The position numbers were made by a program, and so were the translations under genes. This document shows, in pieces, positions 52,464 to 61,556 of a stretch of 64,000 nucleotides of DNA. The DNA is from Cellvibrio japonicus Ueda107 (GTDB taxonomy: Bacteria; Pseudomonadota; Gammaproteobacteria; Pseudomonadales; Cellvibrionaceae), in assembly GCF_000019225.1 (NCBI RefSeq), contig NC_010995.1:1620501-1684500 (forward strand), read 5' to 3'. Under the pieces are notes generated by a model. It did not search any database. It was not told the DNA's origin and saw only the letters and a program-made list of their open reading frames with translations. The first letter of the stretch is position 1; the number at the start of each line of letters is the position of its first letter.

Positions 52464-53861
52464 GTGAAATACATCAGCACACGTGGCCTGGCGCCCGCAC
52501 TGAGTTTTGAAGATGTTGTTCTGACAGGACTGGCTCCCGATGGTGGCCTTTATGTACCGGAAACCCTGCCGCAGTTCTCCAAAGAAGAAATTGCCTCCTG
52601 GGCTGGTTTGTCCTACCAGGAATTGGCTTTTAAGGTGATGCAGCCTTTTGTGGCCGGTGCCGTCAGCGATGCGGAGTTCAAAAAGATCATTGCGGATGCC
52701 TATGCCAGTTTCCGCCACGACGCGATTGCACCCCTGGTGCAAACCGGTCACAACGAGTGGATTCTGGAACTGTTCCAGGGGCCAACCCTGGCGTTCAAGG
52801 ATTTTGCCCTGCAGTTCCTCGGCCATTTGCTGGATCACCTGTTGAAAAAGCGCAACCAGAAAGTGGTGGTTATGGGCGCCACCTCCGGTGATACGGGGTC
52901 CGCCGCCATTGAAGGTTGCCGCCGCTGCGACAATATCGATATTTTTATCCTGCACCCGCACAATCGGGTATCCAATGTACAGCGTCGCCAGATGACTACA
53001 GTTCTGGCACCCAATGTATTTAATATCGCGTTGGAAGGTAACTTCGACGATTGCCAGAACATGGTGAAAGCCAGTTTTGGTGACCAGTCCTTCTTGCCCG
53101 AAGGGCGCCAGCTGGTGGCGGTAAACTCCATCAACTGGGCGCGTATTATGGCGCAGATCGTTTACTACTTTTACGCCGGCCTGGCGTTGGGGGCGCCCCA
53201 TCGTCCGGTGGCTTTCTCGGTTCCCACAGGTAATTTTGGCGATATTTTTGCCGGTTACCTGGCCAAAAAAATGGGCTTACCTATAGATCAATTGGTGATT
53301 GCGACCAACAGCAATGACATATTGCACCGCTGTATCAGCAGTAACGACCACAGCAAGCATCAGTTGCAGCATACCCTGTCGCCCAGTATGGACATTATGG
53401 TATCGAGTAACTTTGAGCGTATGCTGTTCGATCTCTACAATCGTGATGGTGCTGCCATTCGTCAATTGATGGATGACTTCAAATCCGGCGCTATGGTGTT
53501 ACATGAGTCGGCATTGGTGAAAGCGCGCGAACTCTTTACCAGCTATGGTGTGAGTGATGACGTGACGGTCGATGTCATCCGCGAGGTGTTTGATCGCACC
53601 GAGTACTTACTCGATCCGCACACTGCCATCGGTGTTGAGGCCGCGCGTCAAACCCGTCGCCGCCAGGATATTCCCATGGTCTGCCTGGCAACGGCACATC
53701 CGGCCAAGTTCCCGGAGGCTGTGCGCAAGGCGGGACAGGGGGAGGATCCTGCATTGCCACATCATATGAGTGATCTGTTTGAGCGTGAAGAGCGTTACAG
53801 CGTATTGGCGCAAGAGCTGGCTAAGGTGCAACAATTTATCGCCAGCCACGTGCGCCCATAG
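52464..53861 (+). CDS. thrC: Threonine synthase
   Basis: A 465-residue PLP enzyme converting O-phosphohomoserine to threonine. It starts at GTG 52464 (MKYISTRGLAPALSFEDVVL). The PLP lysine is in GPTLAFKDFALQFLGHLLD; the phosphate-binding loop is VMGATSGDTGSAAIEGC, with SVPTGNFGDIFAGYLAKKMG and NSNDILHR further on. It forms an operon with hom. Confidence 0.96.
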   Translation: MKYISTRGLAPALSFEDVVLTGLAPDGGLYVPETLPQFSKEEIASWAGLSYQELAFKVMQPFVAGAVSDAEFKKIIADAYASFRHDAIAPLVQTGHNEWILELFQGPTLAFKDFALQFLGHLLDHLLKKRNQKVVVMGATSGDTGSAAIEGCRRCDNIDIFILHPHNRVSNVQRRQMTTVLAPNVFNIALEGNFDDCQNMVKASFGDQSFLPEGRQLVAVNSINWARIMAQIVYYFYAGLALGAPHRPVAFSVPTGNFGDIFAGYLAKKMGLPIDQLVIATNSNDILHRCISSNDHSKHQLQHTLSPSMDIMVSSNFERMLFDLYNRDGAAIRQLMDDFKSGAMVLHESALVKARELFTSYGVSDDVTVDVIREVFDRTEYLLDPHTAIGVEAARQTRRRQDIPMVCLATAHPAKFPEAVRKAGQGEDPALPHHMSDLFEREERYSVLAQELAKVQQFIASHVRP

Positions 53862-53880
53862 GTGCCAGCCTGAATCACAA

Positions 53881-53916
53881 AACGCTGTAAGGTGAAGCCT
53901 TGCAGCGTTTTTTTAT
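53881..53916 (+). terminator. Rho-independent terminator after thrC
   Basis: AACGCTGTAAGG pairs with CCTTGCAGCGTT (one G-T pair) around a short loop, followed by a T-run. Confidence 0.88.
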
Positions 53917-53943
53917 TTTAGTCCCCCTGATGTTGTGGAGCAC

Positions 53944-54795
53944 ATGATGAATATCGTCGACATCAACCTTGAGAATGCAAAAAGCTATTTGATTGATGAA
54001 TCCTTCCAGCGCCCGGTAGTAGTGGATTTTTGGGCGGATTGGTGTGGTCCCTGTAAATCATTAATGCCGATTTTGGAAAAATTGGCGAATGAGTATGCAG
54101 GTGCCTTTTTGTTGGCCAAGGTGAATGCGGACGATCAGCATATGATTGCCGCACAATTTGGTGTGCGCAGCCTGCCGACCGTTATGGTGATGAAAGATGG
54201 TCAACCGGTTGATGGTTTTGCCGGTGCTTTACCCGAGGTGAAGGTACGCGAACTGCTGGCGAAATATTTACCCCAGCCATGGGAGGCACCGCTAAATGAT
54301 GCCAAGGCTTTGATGGAGTCTGGTCAGTATGCCGAGGCATTACCTTTATTGCGCGAGGCCTATGATGCCTCGCAACAGCAAGCGGCTATTGCCCTGTTAA
54401 TGGCGCAATGCCATCTGGAGCTCAATCGTATCGATAATGCGGAAACGGTACTGGAAACCATCAAAATGGCGGACCAGGATGGGTTTTACCATCAGCTCAA
54501 GGCGCAGATCGAGCTGAAAAAACAGGCGGCCAAGACGCCTGAGCTGGCCGCCCTGGAAGCGGCCCACACCCAAGCACCTGAGGATTTATCCATCCGCTAC
54601 CAGTTGGCCGTGCAGCTACACCAGGAGTCTTACCATCGTCCGGCCCTGGAGCATCTGCTCGAAATTTTGCGTAAGGATCGCAATTATGCGGAGGGCGAGG
54701 CCCGTAAAACATTTACCGCCATCATTGCCTCCCTGGGCAAAGGTGACCCCCTGGCCATCGAATTCCAGCGCCGTTTATTTACGTTGCTTTACTAG
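53944..54795 (+). CDS. CnoX/YbbN-type thioredoxin-TPR chaperedoxin
   Basis: A protein of 283 residues from ATG 53944 (TGGAG upstream; a second ATG follows). The N-terminal thioredoxin domain (about 1-108) keeps a CGPC site, C34 and C37, in VVDFWADWCGPCKS, and the cis-Pro loop RSLPTVMVMKDG. The C-terminal two-thirds are TPR-like helices (AKALMESGQYAEALPLLREAY, LEAAHTQAPEDLSIRYQLAVQL). This layout is CnoX/YbbN, a holdase that delivers substrates to GroEL. E. coli CnoX lacks the full CXXC; here it is intact, so redox activity is likely. Confidence 0.88.
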   Translation: MMNIVDINLENAKSYLIDESFQRPVVVDFWADWCGPCKSLMPILEKLANEYAGAFLLAKVNADDQHMIAAQFGVRSLPTVMVMKDGQPVDGFAGALPEVKVRELLAKYLPQPWEAPLNDAKALMESGQYAEALPLLREAYDASQQQAAIALLMAQCHLELNRIDNAETVLETIKMADQDGFYHQLKAQIELKKQAAKTPELAALEAAHTQAPEDLSIRYQLAVQLHQESYHRPALEHLLEILRKDRNYAEGEARKTFTAIIASLGKGDPLAIEFQRRLFTLLY

Positions 54796-54928
54796 GTTTT
54801 ACCTGCGGTTAAATGGTCGGGTCTTTTAAAAGGGGTTACACTGCCAACATGGTTTTTCCAACAGTTGTCAGTTTGTTTTCCAATCTCCACCCTGCGATAG
54901 TATTGCAGCCAGAGGACCCGTCTCGCGC

Positions 54929-55873
54929 ATGATTAAGTACTTACCATTGTTAGCCTTTGTGGTTAGTGCCCAGTTGTTGCTCGGCTGTAAGGAGACTGAC
55001 AATAGCTATCAGGTGCCGGATTATGTGGAACAACAGGGGCAGTCCCTGGTGATCCAGCGTGACCAGGTGCGTATGGAGATATTACCTTCTGTTGCCGGGC
55101 GCGTAGTATCTCTCAAGGTGGGTAACCACGAATTGGTCATTCCCCATATTCCCGACCGACCAAAGGATTCCGGTACTGTGCTTTGGTCGAGTCCCCAGGC
55201 GGAATGGAATTGGCCGCCTATCGATGTGTTGGACAGTCTTCCCTACAAGGTCGAAACACAGAATAACCAGTTGGTGTTGACCAGTGAGGTCGATCCGAAA
55301 ACCGGTTATCAATTCAGTAAAACCTATTTGCCCGCGGGTAAAAATGCCATCGCGGTCACTTATCGCATATACAACCGTGGCAAGGTGGAAAAACGGGTTG
55401 GTGCGTTAGAGGTAACGCGGGTTCCTCCGGCGGGTGATGTGTTATTTCCGCTGGGAGATACGGCACCGGTTAGCGGGATTTTTTATCCTTTGCCGGTCAG
55501 TCTGGAACAGGGGTTGTGTTGGTTCCAGTACGATGGCAAAAAGATCCGCGATGATCATCATAAGATTATGCTGGATGGCAAAGAGGGCTGGGTGGCCTAT
55601 CGCAATAAGGGCTATTTGCTGATCAAAGAGTTTGAAGACCTGCCGCCCAATGTGATTGCCGAGGGCGAGCGCGAGATAGAAGTGTTTGCGCACGTTGAGC
55701 ACACCTTTATCGAAATCAAGCAGCAGAGCGCGGTTGAGACATTGGCTCCGGGTGAGTTCCTGACCTGGACAGTGGTGTGGCACGCACTTAAGCTGCCGCC
55801 CGAATTGCACGGTGAAATCGCACCGGAACAACTGGCCGATGTTGTGCGTTTGGAATTAATGCGGCCTAAATAA
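54929..55873 (+). CDS. DUF4380-type lipoprotein
   Basis: A 314-residue lipoprotein with signal peptide and lipobox LLLGC (Cys about 20). The mature part is all-beta, with VRMEILPSVAGRVVSLKVGNHEL, VLWSSPQAEWNWPPIDVLDS and SKTYLPAGKNAIAVTYRIYNRG, resembling the DUF4380 family of mutarotase-like folds. The reaction is unknown. It stands alone; a long inverted repeat follows its stop. Confidence 0.72.
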   Translation: MIKYLPLLAFVVSAQLLLGCKETDNSYQVPDYVEQQGQSLVIQRDQVRMEILPSVAGRVVSLKVGNHELVIPHIPDRPKDSGTVLWSSPQAEWNWPPIDVLDSLPYKVETQNNQLVLTSEVDPKTGYQFSKTYLPAGKNAIAVTYRIYNRGKVEKRVGALEVTRVPPAGDVLFPLGDTAPVSGIFYPLPVSLEQGLCWFQYDGKKIRDDHHKIMLDGKEGWVAYRNKGYLLIKEFEDLPPNVIAEGEREIEVFAHVEHTFIEIKQQSAVETLAPGEFLTWTVVWHALKLPPELHGEIAPEQLADVVRLELMRPK

Positions 55874-55891
55874 CCGCGTGCTTTGTAGCTC

Positions 55892-55998
55892 GTTTGCAGT
55901 GCGGGTAAGTATTTCGAAAACGCGGTGAATACGTCCATGTAGCTCCCTCGCGTCCTCCCTTACGCGAGGGTTTCGAAATACTTACCCGCACTGCAAAC
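55892..55998. repeat. Perfect 28-bp inverted repeat with inner hairpin
   Basis: The arms 55892-55919 (starting GTTTGCAGTGCGGG) and 55971-55998 (ending CCGCACTGCAAAC) are exact reverse complements. The 51-bp centre has a second hairpin, CCTCGCGT/ACGCGAGG, and GTGAATACGTCCATGTAGC, a phrase I associate with dispersed palindromic elements in marine and soil gammaproteobacteria. It lies between convergent genes and could be a MITE- or REP-like element that also ends transcription. Confidence 0.75.
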
Positions 55999-56024
55999 TG
56001 GGTTGTGCTTGCTGGAGGCGCAGA

Positions 56025-56963
56025 TCAACGCCGATTCTTTTTCGTCTTCAATTTGCGAATCCTGTCCTGCTCTTCTTTTTCCTTTGCCCTGCGCTCGTCT
56101 TCGATACGGGCAGCTTCTACTTCCCTAGTGGTCATTTCCGGGGTTTCCCAACTGATAGGACCGAGTGTGCCTGCACGCAACTCGGTAATTAGGAGCGCGG
56201 CAACTTTCTGGATTTCGACACCGCCGCCCTTGCGTGTACAACCGCGCTGGCGGCCAATCGCATCGAGGATTTCCAAATCGGTTTCGGGTAATTCCTTAAG
56301 TTGATAGCGCTGTTTGAGTGCGTCCGGGTATGCCCATTTCAGGTAATCGGCGGCATAGAGTGCAATATCGGCATAATCAAATACCGTGTCTTTGATGGCG
56401 CCGGTAATGGCCAGGCGGTAGCCACAGGATGGCGGTGACAACTTGGGCCAGAGGAAGCCGGGGGTATCGGTCAGCAATATACCGTTTTCCAGTTTGATTT
56501 TTTGCTGGGCCTTGGTGACGCCGGCTTCGTTGCCGGTTTTGGCAATGACTCTCCCGGCCAGGGTGTTAATGATGGTGGATTTGCCGACATTGGGGATCCC
56601 CATAATCATAGCGCGGGCAGGCCGCACTTCGCGCTGGCGCTCGCTGACCAGGCTGGTAACCAGCTGCAACAGGTTGCGGATTTGCTCCGGCCTCTGCTGG
56701 CTAACGGGAAGTGCCTTGACTCCGCGCTCTTGCTCCAGGTGCTCAACCCACCGCTGGGTCGTGGCCGGGTCGGCAAGGTCGGCTTTGTTGAGTAACTTGA
56801 TGAGTGGCTTTTCCCCGCGCAAGGCCGGGACCAGGGGATTTTCGCTGGAGAAGGGAAGGCGCGCATCTATCACTTCAATAATGACATCCACGTGGGGCAT
56901 GACTTCCGCAATGTCCTTGCGTGCCTTGTGCATGTGGCCGGGAAACCAGTTGATTGTATTCAT
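56025..56963 (-). CDS. ylqF: Ribosome biogenesis GTPase YlqF/RbgA
   Basis: A 312-residue circularly permuted GTPase. Motif order is G4 (LIKLLNKADLAD), then G1 (MIMGIPNVGKSTIINTL), then G3 (LLTDTPGFLWP). The N-terminus INWFPGHMHKARKDI is diagnostic. The C-terminus is very basic (ERRAKEKEEQDRIRKLKTKKN). The family helps mature the 50S subunit. It is cotranscribed with the small gene 6 bp upstream. Confidence 0.93.
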   Translation of the reverse strand: MNTINWFPGHMHKARKDIAEVMPHVDVIIEVIDARLPFSSENPLVPALRGEKPLIKLLNKADLADPATTQRWVEHLEQERGVKALPVSQQRPEQIRNLLQLVTSLVSERQREVRPARAMIMGIPNVGKSTIINTLAGRVIAKTGNEAGVTKAQQKIKLENGILLTDTPGFLWPKLSPPSCGYRLAITGAIKDTVFDYADIALYAADYLKWAYPDALKQRYQLKELPETDLEILDAIGRQRGCTRKGGGVEIQKVAALLITELRAGTLGPISWETPEMTTREVEAARIEDERRAKEKEEQDRIRKLKTKKNRR

Positions 56964-56969
56964 GGGCGC

Positions 56970-57287
56970 TTACAGGGTATCGAGAGGTTCGTTAGCATCG
57001 AAGTGATGCAGCAGCAGGCAGTCTCCTGTCGCTTCGTTTTCGCAAATGGCAACGGAGATCGGGCTGATGATGGACCGGTATTCACTGTCCCGATAAAGCG
57101 TGTTTTGCAGCGCTGGCCAGAGTTGTTGCGGGAATTCGGTAAAGAAATTAAAGCTGACAAAAAGCTTGCCTTTTTCTTCGTAGGTATCGACTTCGGGGGA
57201 GCGGATAGGGCGCACCCGCTGTAAAAAGGCATCGCGATTAAACTCGCGCGCAAATGTGGGCTGGATCTGGATGCTGATGCAGTACAT
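56970..57287 (-). CDS. Conserved small protein of unknown function upstream of ylqF
   Basis: A 105-residue soluble protein (MYCISIQIQPTFAREFNRDAF; KGKLFVSFNFFTEFPQQLWPAL; SPISVAICENEATGDCLLLHHF), alpha/beta in appearance. It is 6 bp upstream of ylqF on the same strand, so it is probably the first gene of that operon. No family recognised. Confidence 0.75.
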   Translation of the reverse strand: MYCISIQIQPTFAREFNRDAFLQRVRPIRSPEVDTYEEKGKLFVSFNFFTEFPQQLWPALQNTLYRDSEYRSIISPISVAICENEATGDCLLLHHFDANEPLDTL

Positions 57288-57415
57288 GGGCAGTGTCCAT
57301 GGAAAAAAGTGTGCTGATTATACCTGTATCAAATCCGGGATGTTGGCGAGTTTACTTCTGGCTGAAACCGGTTTCATATATCCTATAGCGGCTTATTGGT
57401 CGCCGAGAATTTATT

Positions 57416-58624
57416 GTGACATCACCTTTGTTCCGCCCTGTGGCATTGGGTATTTATCTGTTGTTTTTTGCGGTTGGGGTAGTGGGAGCCCTGGTGCTGC
57501 CCACTTTTAGCCTGTTTTTAGCGAAGGAGATTGGTGTGCGCCCCCTGTTGGTGGGATTGCCTTTTGCGGGTATTGCGCTCACCAGTATTGCCTATAACCA
57601 TTGGATTGGGCTCTGGTCCGATAAGCTCCGGGACCGCCGCCCCCTGGTGGCAGCCTTTTGTGTGCTGGGTTTCCTGGCCTGCCTGGTGTTTGCGTTTTCC
57701 CGCCATTACGGGGTAGTGGCAGTGACGGCGGTATTGGTTTTTAGCCTGGCGATGGTGTCCTTCTCCCAAATGCTGGCCTATAGCCTGGACTATGCCGAGG
57801 GGCATATACCGCCGGAGCGTATCCCCCTGTTTAATGCCATTGTGCGCGCCCAGATTGCCTTTGCCTGGGTTGCCGGGCCGCCCGCGGGTTTTTTGCTGGC
57901 ATCTTATCTGGGGTTCCACTGGAGCTACGCGATTGCCGCCGTGCTCTATTTGCTGGTGGCGCTGGCGAGCATCAAGTTGCTGCCGCTTTTACCGCGACGC
58001 CAGGTGGATCATGCATCGGGTGGCGTGTCGCTCCAACCGCTTGCACCGGCGGTAAAACAGTCCCTGGCGATCTGTGCCCTGGCATTTTCGTTACTCTGGG
58101 GTGTGAACAATGCCTATTTGATCAGCCTGCCGATTCACCTGAAAGACAACCTGGCGATAGATACCCAATGGATGGGCTGGGTAATGGGTACTACAGCGGC
58201 ACTGGAGGTGCCCTTTATGTTGCTGGCGGGTTATTACGCAGCGCGGGTGCCGCTGATGGCGTTGATTCGCTGTGCGGGTATTGCCGCACTCCTGTTGTAT
58301 CTGGGGGTTTATGTGGCGACTGAGCTTTGGCAGTTGTTTGCACTGCAAATTTTCAACGCGGTTTTTATCGGTGTCCTGGCTGGTTTGGGGGTGTCGGTTA
58401 TTCAGGAGTTGATGCCGGGACGCTCAGGCAGTGCCTCGGCGCTCTATACCAATACGACCCACGTGGGCAATTTGTTCAGCAGCCTGATGGTGGGGGTTGT
58501 GGCGGATTATTGGGGCTACCAGCAGGTATTTGCGGTCAATATCCTGTTGGTTGTTATGGCGATTTGGGCGTTTGGTTATGTGCGCTCCGGGCGCGAGCTG
58601 GCTTCTAGTCTTCATCCTCGTTGA
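57416..58624 (+). CDS. MFS transporter, sugar-efflux (SetA-like) type
   Basis: A 402-residue protein with 12 predicted TM segments, GTG start at 57416. The MFS signature loop is WIGLWSDKLRDRRPL after TM2; other features are AFAWVAGPPAGFLLA (TM5) and GRSGSASALYTNTTHVGNLFSSL in the second half. The SPxNxxY-type SetA/B family exports lactose, glucose analogues and related sugars. Substrate here unknown. Its 3' end overlaps the convergent gene at 58605 by 20 bp. Confidence 0.85.
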   Translation: MTSPLFRPVALGIYLLFFAVGVVGALVLPTFSLFLAKEIGVRPLLVGLPFAGIALTSIAYNHWIGLWSDKLRDRRPLVAAFCVLGFLACLVFAFSRHYGVVAVTAVLVFSLAMVSFSQMLAYSLDYAEGHIPPERIPLFNAIVRAQIAFAWVAGPPAGFLLASYLGFHWSYAIAAVLYLLVALASIKLLPLLPRRQVDHASGGVSLQPLAPAVKQSLAICALAFSLLWGVNNAYLISLPIHLKDNLAIDTQWMGWVMGTTAALEVPFMLLAGYYAARVPLMALIRCAGIAALLLYLGVYVATELWQLFALQIFNAVFIGVLAGLGVSVIQELMPGRSGSASALYTNTTHVGNLFSSLMVGVVADYWGYQQVFAVNILLVVMAIWAFGYVRSGRELASSLHPR

Positions 58625-59237
58625 GCAGTTTTTCGAGCTCATCCACACTCATGGCGTAGAGCCGCTGGCGCAGTTCTTTTTCGATCAGCGGCATCAATTG
58701 GGTAATGACCTGATTGACCAGGTGTTGGCGCGGCTGGTTGATCTTGTGCTGGATATCTTTGGTGGAATTAACAATTTTGCGCGCAGTTTCGTACTCAAAC
58801 AGGGGCGGGGGATTGTTGCCATGCAGGCGTTCGCGAATATGTTGGGGCAGGAACGGATTTTCGCCCGTGGCCTTGGCCAGGGGGCGGTGCGCGCCCAGGT
58901 TGTTACTCAGGGCCGTGCCTGAGCTGCCAAAGGTTCCGAACCCGCTTTTAGGGTAAGCAGGGGTGTTGGATGTCGTCGGAGCAGCAGCTGCAGGTTCATT
59001 GGGATGCGTTGCCCGCTCGTCAGCTACGGTTTCGTCAAACACAGGTTCGTCAAATAAGGAACCCTGTCCGGGTAATACCGATGGGCTGCTGCTGTTCAGC
59101 GACATATCCAGCGTGCTGGAGGTGCGTGGCGCCAGCTCCTCTTGCAGGATGGGGATGTCATCCTCTTCCCGTAATAATCCCTTAATGGACTCCAGCTCCT
59201 GCAATAGTTCAGCTTTGGTTTTATGCGTATTGGCCAT
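58605..59237 (-). CDS. Conserved protein of unknown function, largely disordered, downstream of holC
   Basis: A 210-residue protein from ATG 59237 (MANTHKTKAELLQELESIKGLL); an upstream ATG at 59267 is possible. The middle (about 25-125) is rich in Ser, Pro, Thr, Asn and Ala and probably unstructured; PLFEYETARKIVNSTKDIQHKI and a helical C-terminus (LIEKELRQRLYAMSVDELEKLL) look conserved. It follows holC by 47 bp in the pepA-holC cluster, a position also held by a hypothetical gene in pseudomonads. Confidence 0.75.
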   Translation of the reverse strand: MANTHKTKAELLQELESIKGLLREEDDIPILQEELAPRTSSTLDMSLNSSSPSVLPGQGSLFDEPVFDETVADERATHPNEPAAAAPTTSNTPAYPKSGFGTFGSSGTALSNNLGAHRPLAKATGENPFLPQHIRERLHGNNPPPLFEYETARKIVNSTKDIQHKINQPRQHLVNQVITQLMPLIEKELRQRLYAMSVDELEKLLNEDED

Positions 59238-59284
59238 GTCCACACACCGAAGCGGACGGGCTGCCATGGCAGCGCCGGTTGTTG

Positions 59285-59704
59285 TTAGAGTTTGCGGGTT
59301 TCTATGGGGTAGCCACGCCCTTTGTAAAAACTGAAACGCTCACGGCTGGTTTTGAGCGCTTTCTCCTCCTGGATCACTATTTCACTCAGGCGGGCAAAAC
59401 GGTCGAAGTAGGGCGGTATGCCACTGCTCAAGTTAAGCAATAAACCCTGATGATTGCCAGACTCCTGGTTATAAGTAATCTGCACCGGGGCTGGTTGCTG
59501 GATATCCAATAGCTGATGGGGGATAAAACTCTCCGGTTTAAAGGTCCAGAGCAATTCATCGAATTCCCTGGCTTGCTCCGGATTATCCACCGCGACCAGG
59601 ATATCCATCCCCATCCGCTGGACTTTTTCAATCAAACGACAGGCAAACAACCAGCGGGCTTCGCTGGTTGTTTCGGGTAACACGTAAAAATCGACTTGGG
59701 TCAT
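59285..59704 (-). CDS. holC: DNA polymerase III chi subunit
   Basis: A 139-residue protein (MTQVDFYVLPETTSEARWLFA, CRLIEKVQRMGMDILVAVDN, LLWTFKPESFIPHQL, GRGYPIETRKL near the end) matching HolC, which links the clamp loader to single-strand-binding protein. It starts 23 bp after pepA on the same strand, the standard arrangement. Confidence 0.92.
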   Translation of the reverse strand: MTQVDFYVLPETTSEARWLFACRLIEKVQRMGMDILVAVDNPEQAREFDELLWTFKPESFIPHQLLDIQQPAPVQITYNQESGNHQGLLLNLSSGIPPYFDRFARLSEIVIQEEKALKTSRERFSFYKGRGYPIETRKL

Positions 59705-59727
59705 AGCGGTGTAGGCACGGGCGCGGC

Positions 59728-61317
59728 TTAGCGCAGGCTATTTAACAGATATTGCACCAACAAGCCAACCGGCCGGCCGGTCGCACCCTTGGCCGCACCG
59801 GAACGCCAGGCCGTACCGGCGATATCCAGGTGGGCCCACGCCATTTTGCGGGTGAAGCGTGCCAGGAAGCAGGCGGCAGTGATACTGCCGGCCTCACGGC
59901 CACCCACATTGGCGATATCGGCAAAGTTGCTGTCCAATTGCTTCTGGTAATCCTCCCACAACGGCATTTGCCAGGCGCGGTCATGCGCCTGTTCACCGGC
60001 ACTTACCAGGGTCTTGGCCAACTCGTCGCTGTTGCTGAACAGGCCGGTCGCATGGTTGCCGAGGGCAATCACACAGGCGCCGGTGAGGGTGGCGATGTCC
60101 ACAACCGCCTTGGGCTTGAAACGTTCGGTGTAAGTCAGGGCATCGCAGAGCACCAGCCGACCTTCTGCATCGGTGTTGAGGATCTCGATGGTCTGGCCGG
60201 ACATGGAGGTCACTATATCGCCGGGCTTGGTCGCCTTGCCGCCGGGCATATTTTCGCTGGCGGCGATGACGCCCACCACATTGATGGGCAGTTGCAGGTC
60301 GACCAGGGTTTGGAAAGTGCCCAGCACGCTGGCAGCTCCGCACATATCGAATTTCATTTCATCCATGCCGGCGCCGGGTTTGAGGCTGATACCGCCGGTG
60401 TCAAAGGTGATGCCTTTGCCAACCAGGGCGATAGGAGCGTCTTTTCTGCTGCCGCCCTTGTATTCCAGCACAATCAGCTTGGCGGGCTGGTCGCTGCCGG
60501 CAGAGACGGACAACAGCGAGCCCATGCCCAATGCTTTCATCTCTTTTTCATCGAGGATATTCACACTTAGCCTGGCCTGTTTGCCTGCCAGTTGTTTGGC
60601 GCGCTCGGCCAGGTAGCTGGGGGTGCAGATATTGCCGGGCAGGTCGCCCAGGTAGCGCGCGAGGTTAACGCCTTTGGCGATGGCTGCACCCAGATCCAAA
60701 CCTGACTGGGCCTTGCTGGCTAGTGTTTTGTTAGCGGCGAAGGTGACTTTGCGCAAGGCCAGGCTGAACTCGGCGGGCTTACTCTTTAAATGGTCACTGC
60801 GGTGATCCAGCGGGCTCAGGGCTTCGGCCAACTGGCGTGCCTGCCAATCGATGGCTTGGCCACTGACGGGAGTATCACCCAGTAAAACGGCAATGTCCTG
60901 GCAGGGGGTTGGCTTAAGGGCTTCACTGATTTTTTGTACGGCTTTGCGATAATCCCCGGGGCTGGTTCCCGCTTCGCTGTGGCTGCCTAATCCCAACACC
61001 AACAGGCGTTCGGCAGCAATACCTTGCGGGGCGATTAACAACAGGCTTTGGCCTGCCTTGCCCTGAAAACCTTCGCGCTTGAGCAGAGTCTCCAACTGGC
61101 CTGCATCCGCGTCATTGATCGCTTTTGCCGAAGGCGACAACACCAGTCCATCACTGACGCCGACCACCAGGCATTGGGTGGTGTACTTGACTGGATCTAC
61201 CGGTTTGGCGCTGTATACAATCGGGCTGGCTGGCGCGGTACGGGTGACCTTGCGGGTATTGGTTTTGGCAGTGGTTGCGTTGCGGGTGCTTTTGCGAACG
61301 GCTGGGCTGGTGCTCAT
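59728..61317 (-). CDS. pepA: Leucyl aminopeptidase PepA with basic N-terminal extension
   Basis: A 529-residue M17 aminopeptidase. The two-metal centre is seen in ALVGKGITFDTGGISLKP (Lys, Asp), DMCGAASVLGTFQ and NTDAEGRLVLCDALTY (Asp, Glu, catalytic Arg). PepA also binds DNA at cer-type sites in E. coli. The first 35 or so residues (MSTSPAVRKSTRNATTAKTN, rich in Arg, Lys and Thr) are an extra extension before the normal N-terminal domain (TQCLVVGVSDGLVLSP), so a later start is possible. Divergent from lptF. Confidence 0.93.
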   Translation of the reverse strand: MSTSPAVRKSTRNATTAKTNTRKVTRTAPASPIVYSAKPVDPVKYTTQCLVVGVSDGLVLSPSAKAINDADAGQLETLLKREGFQGKAGQSLLLIAPQGIAAERLLVLGLGSHSEAGTSPGDYRKAVQKISEALKPTPCQDIAVLLGDTPVSGQAIDWQARQLAEALSPLDHRSDHLKSKPAEFSLALRKVTFAANKTLASKAQSGLDLGAAIAKGVNLARYLGDLPGNICTPSYLAERAKQLAGKQARLSVNILDEKEMKALGMGSLLSVSAGSDQPAKLIVLEYKGGSRKDAPIALVGKGITFDTGGISLKPGAGMDEMKFDMCGAASVLGTFQTLVDLQLPINVVGVIAASENMPGGKATKPGDIVTSMSGQTIEILNTDAEGRLVLCDALTYTERFKPKAVVDIATLTGACVIALGNHATGLFSNSDELAKTLVSAGEQAHDRAWQMPLWEDYQKQLDSNFADIANVGGREAGSITAACFLARFTRKMAWAHLDIAGTAWRSGAAKGATGRPVGLLVQYLLNSLR

Positions 61318-61556
61318 GGTGTGTCCTTATGCGGGGATTAACACAGTTGGGATTGGCAGATGTCCTGAATAGGTTGTCGCACAGGAGGTGACAACTCAGT
61401 CAAGACAAATTCAGCGTTGTGCGTGATAATGCCACACTTTGCGCGGGCCATGGCCCGCCCTGGTATTAAAAATACGCACACGCAAAAGGTTGGTGAAAAA
61501 TTGCTCATGGTTGCAGTACCTTTTGTGTTGGTTTTTCCACCACGGGATAAAAACTC

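Noticed and set aside
51297..53201. A 634-codon open frame on the minus strand across hom and thrC
   Set aside because: It is exactly antisense to two unmistakable enzymes and its translation is low-complexity (rich in Gly, His, Asn, Gln), as expected from codon bias of the real strand.
59752..60570. A 272-codon plus-strand frame over pepA
   Set aside because: It lies wholly opposite the catalytic domain of PepA and has no family features or ribosome-binding site.
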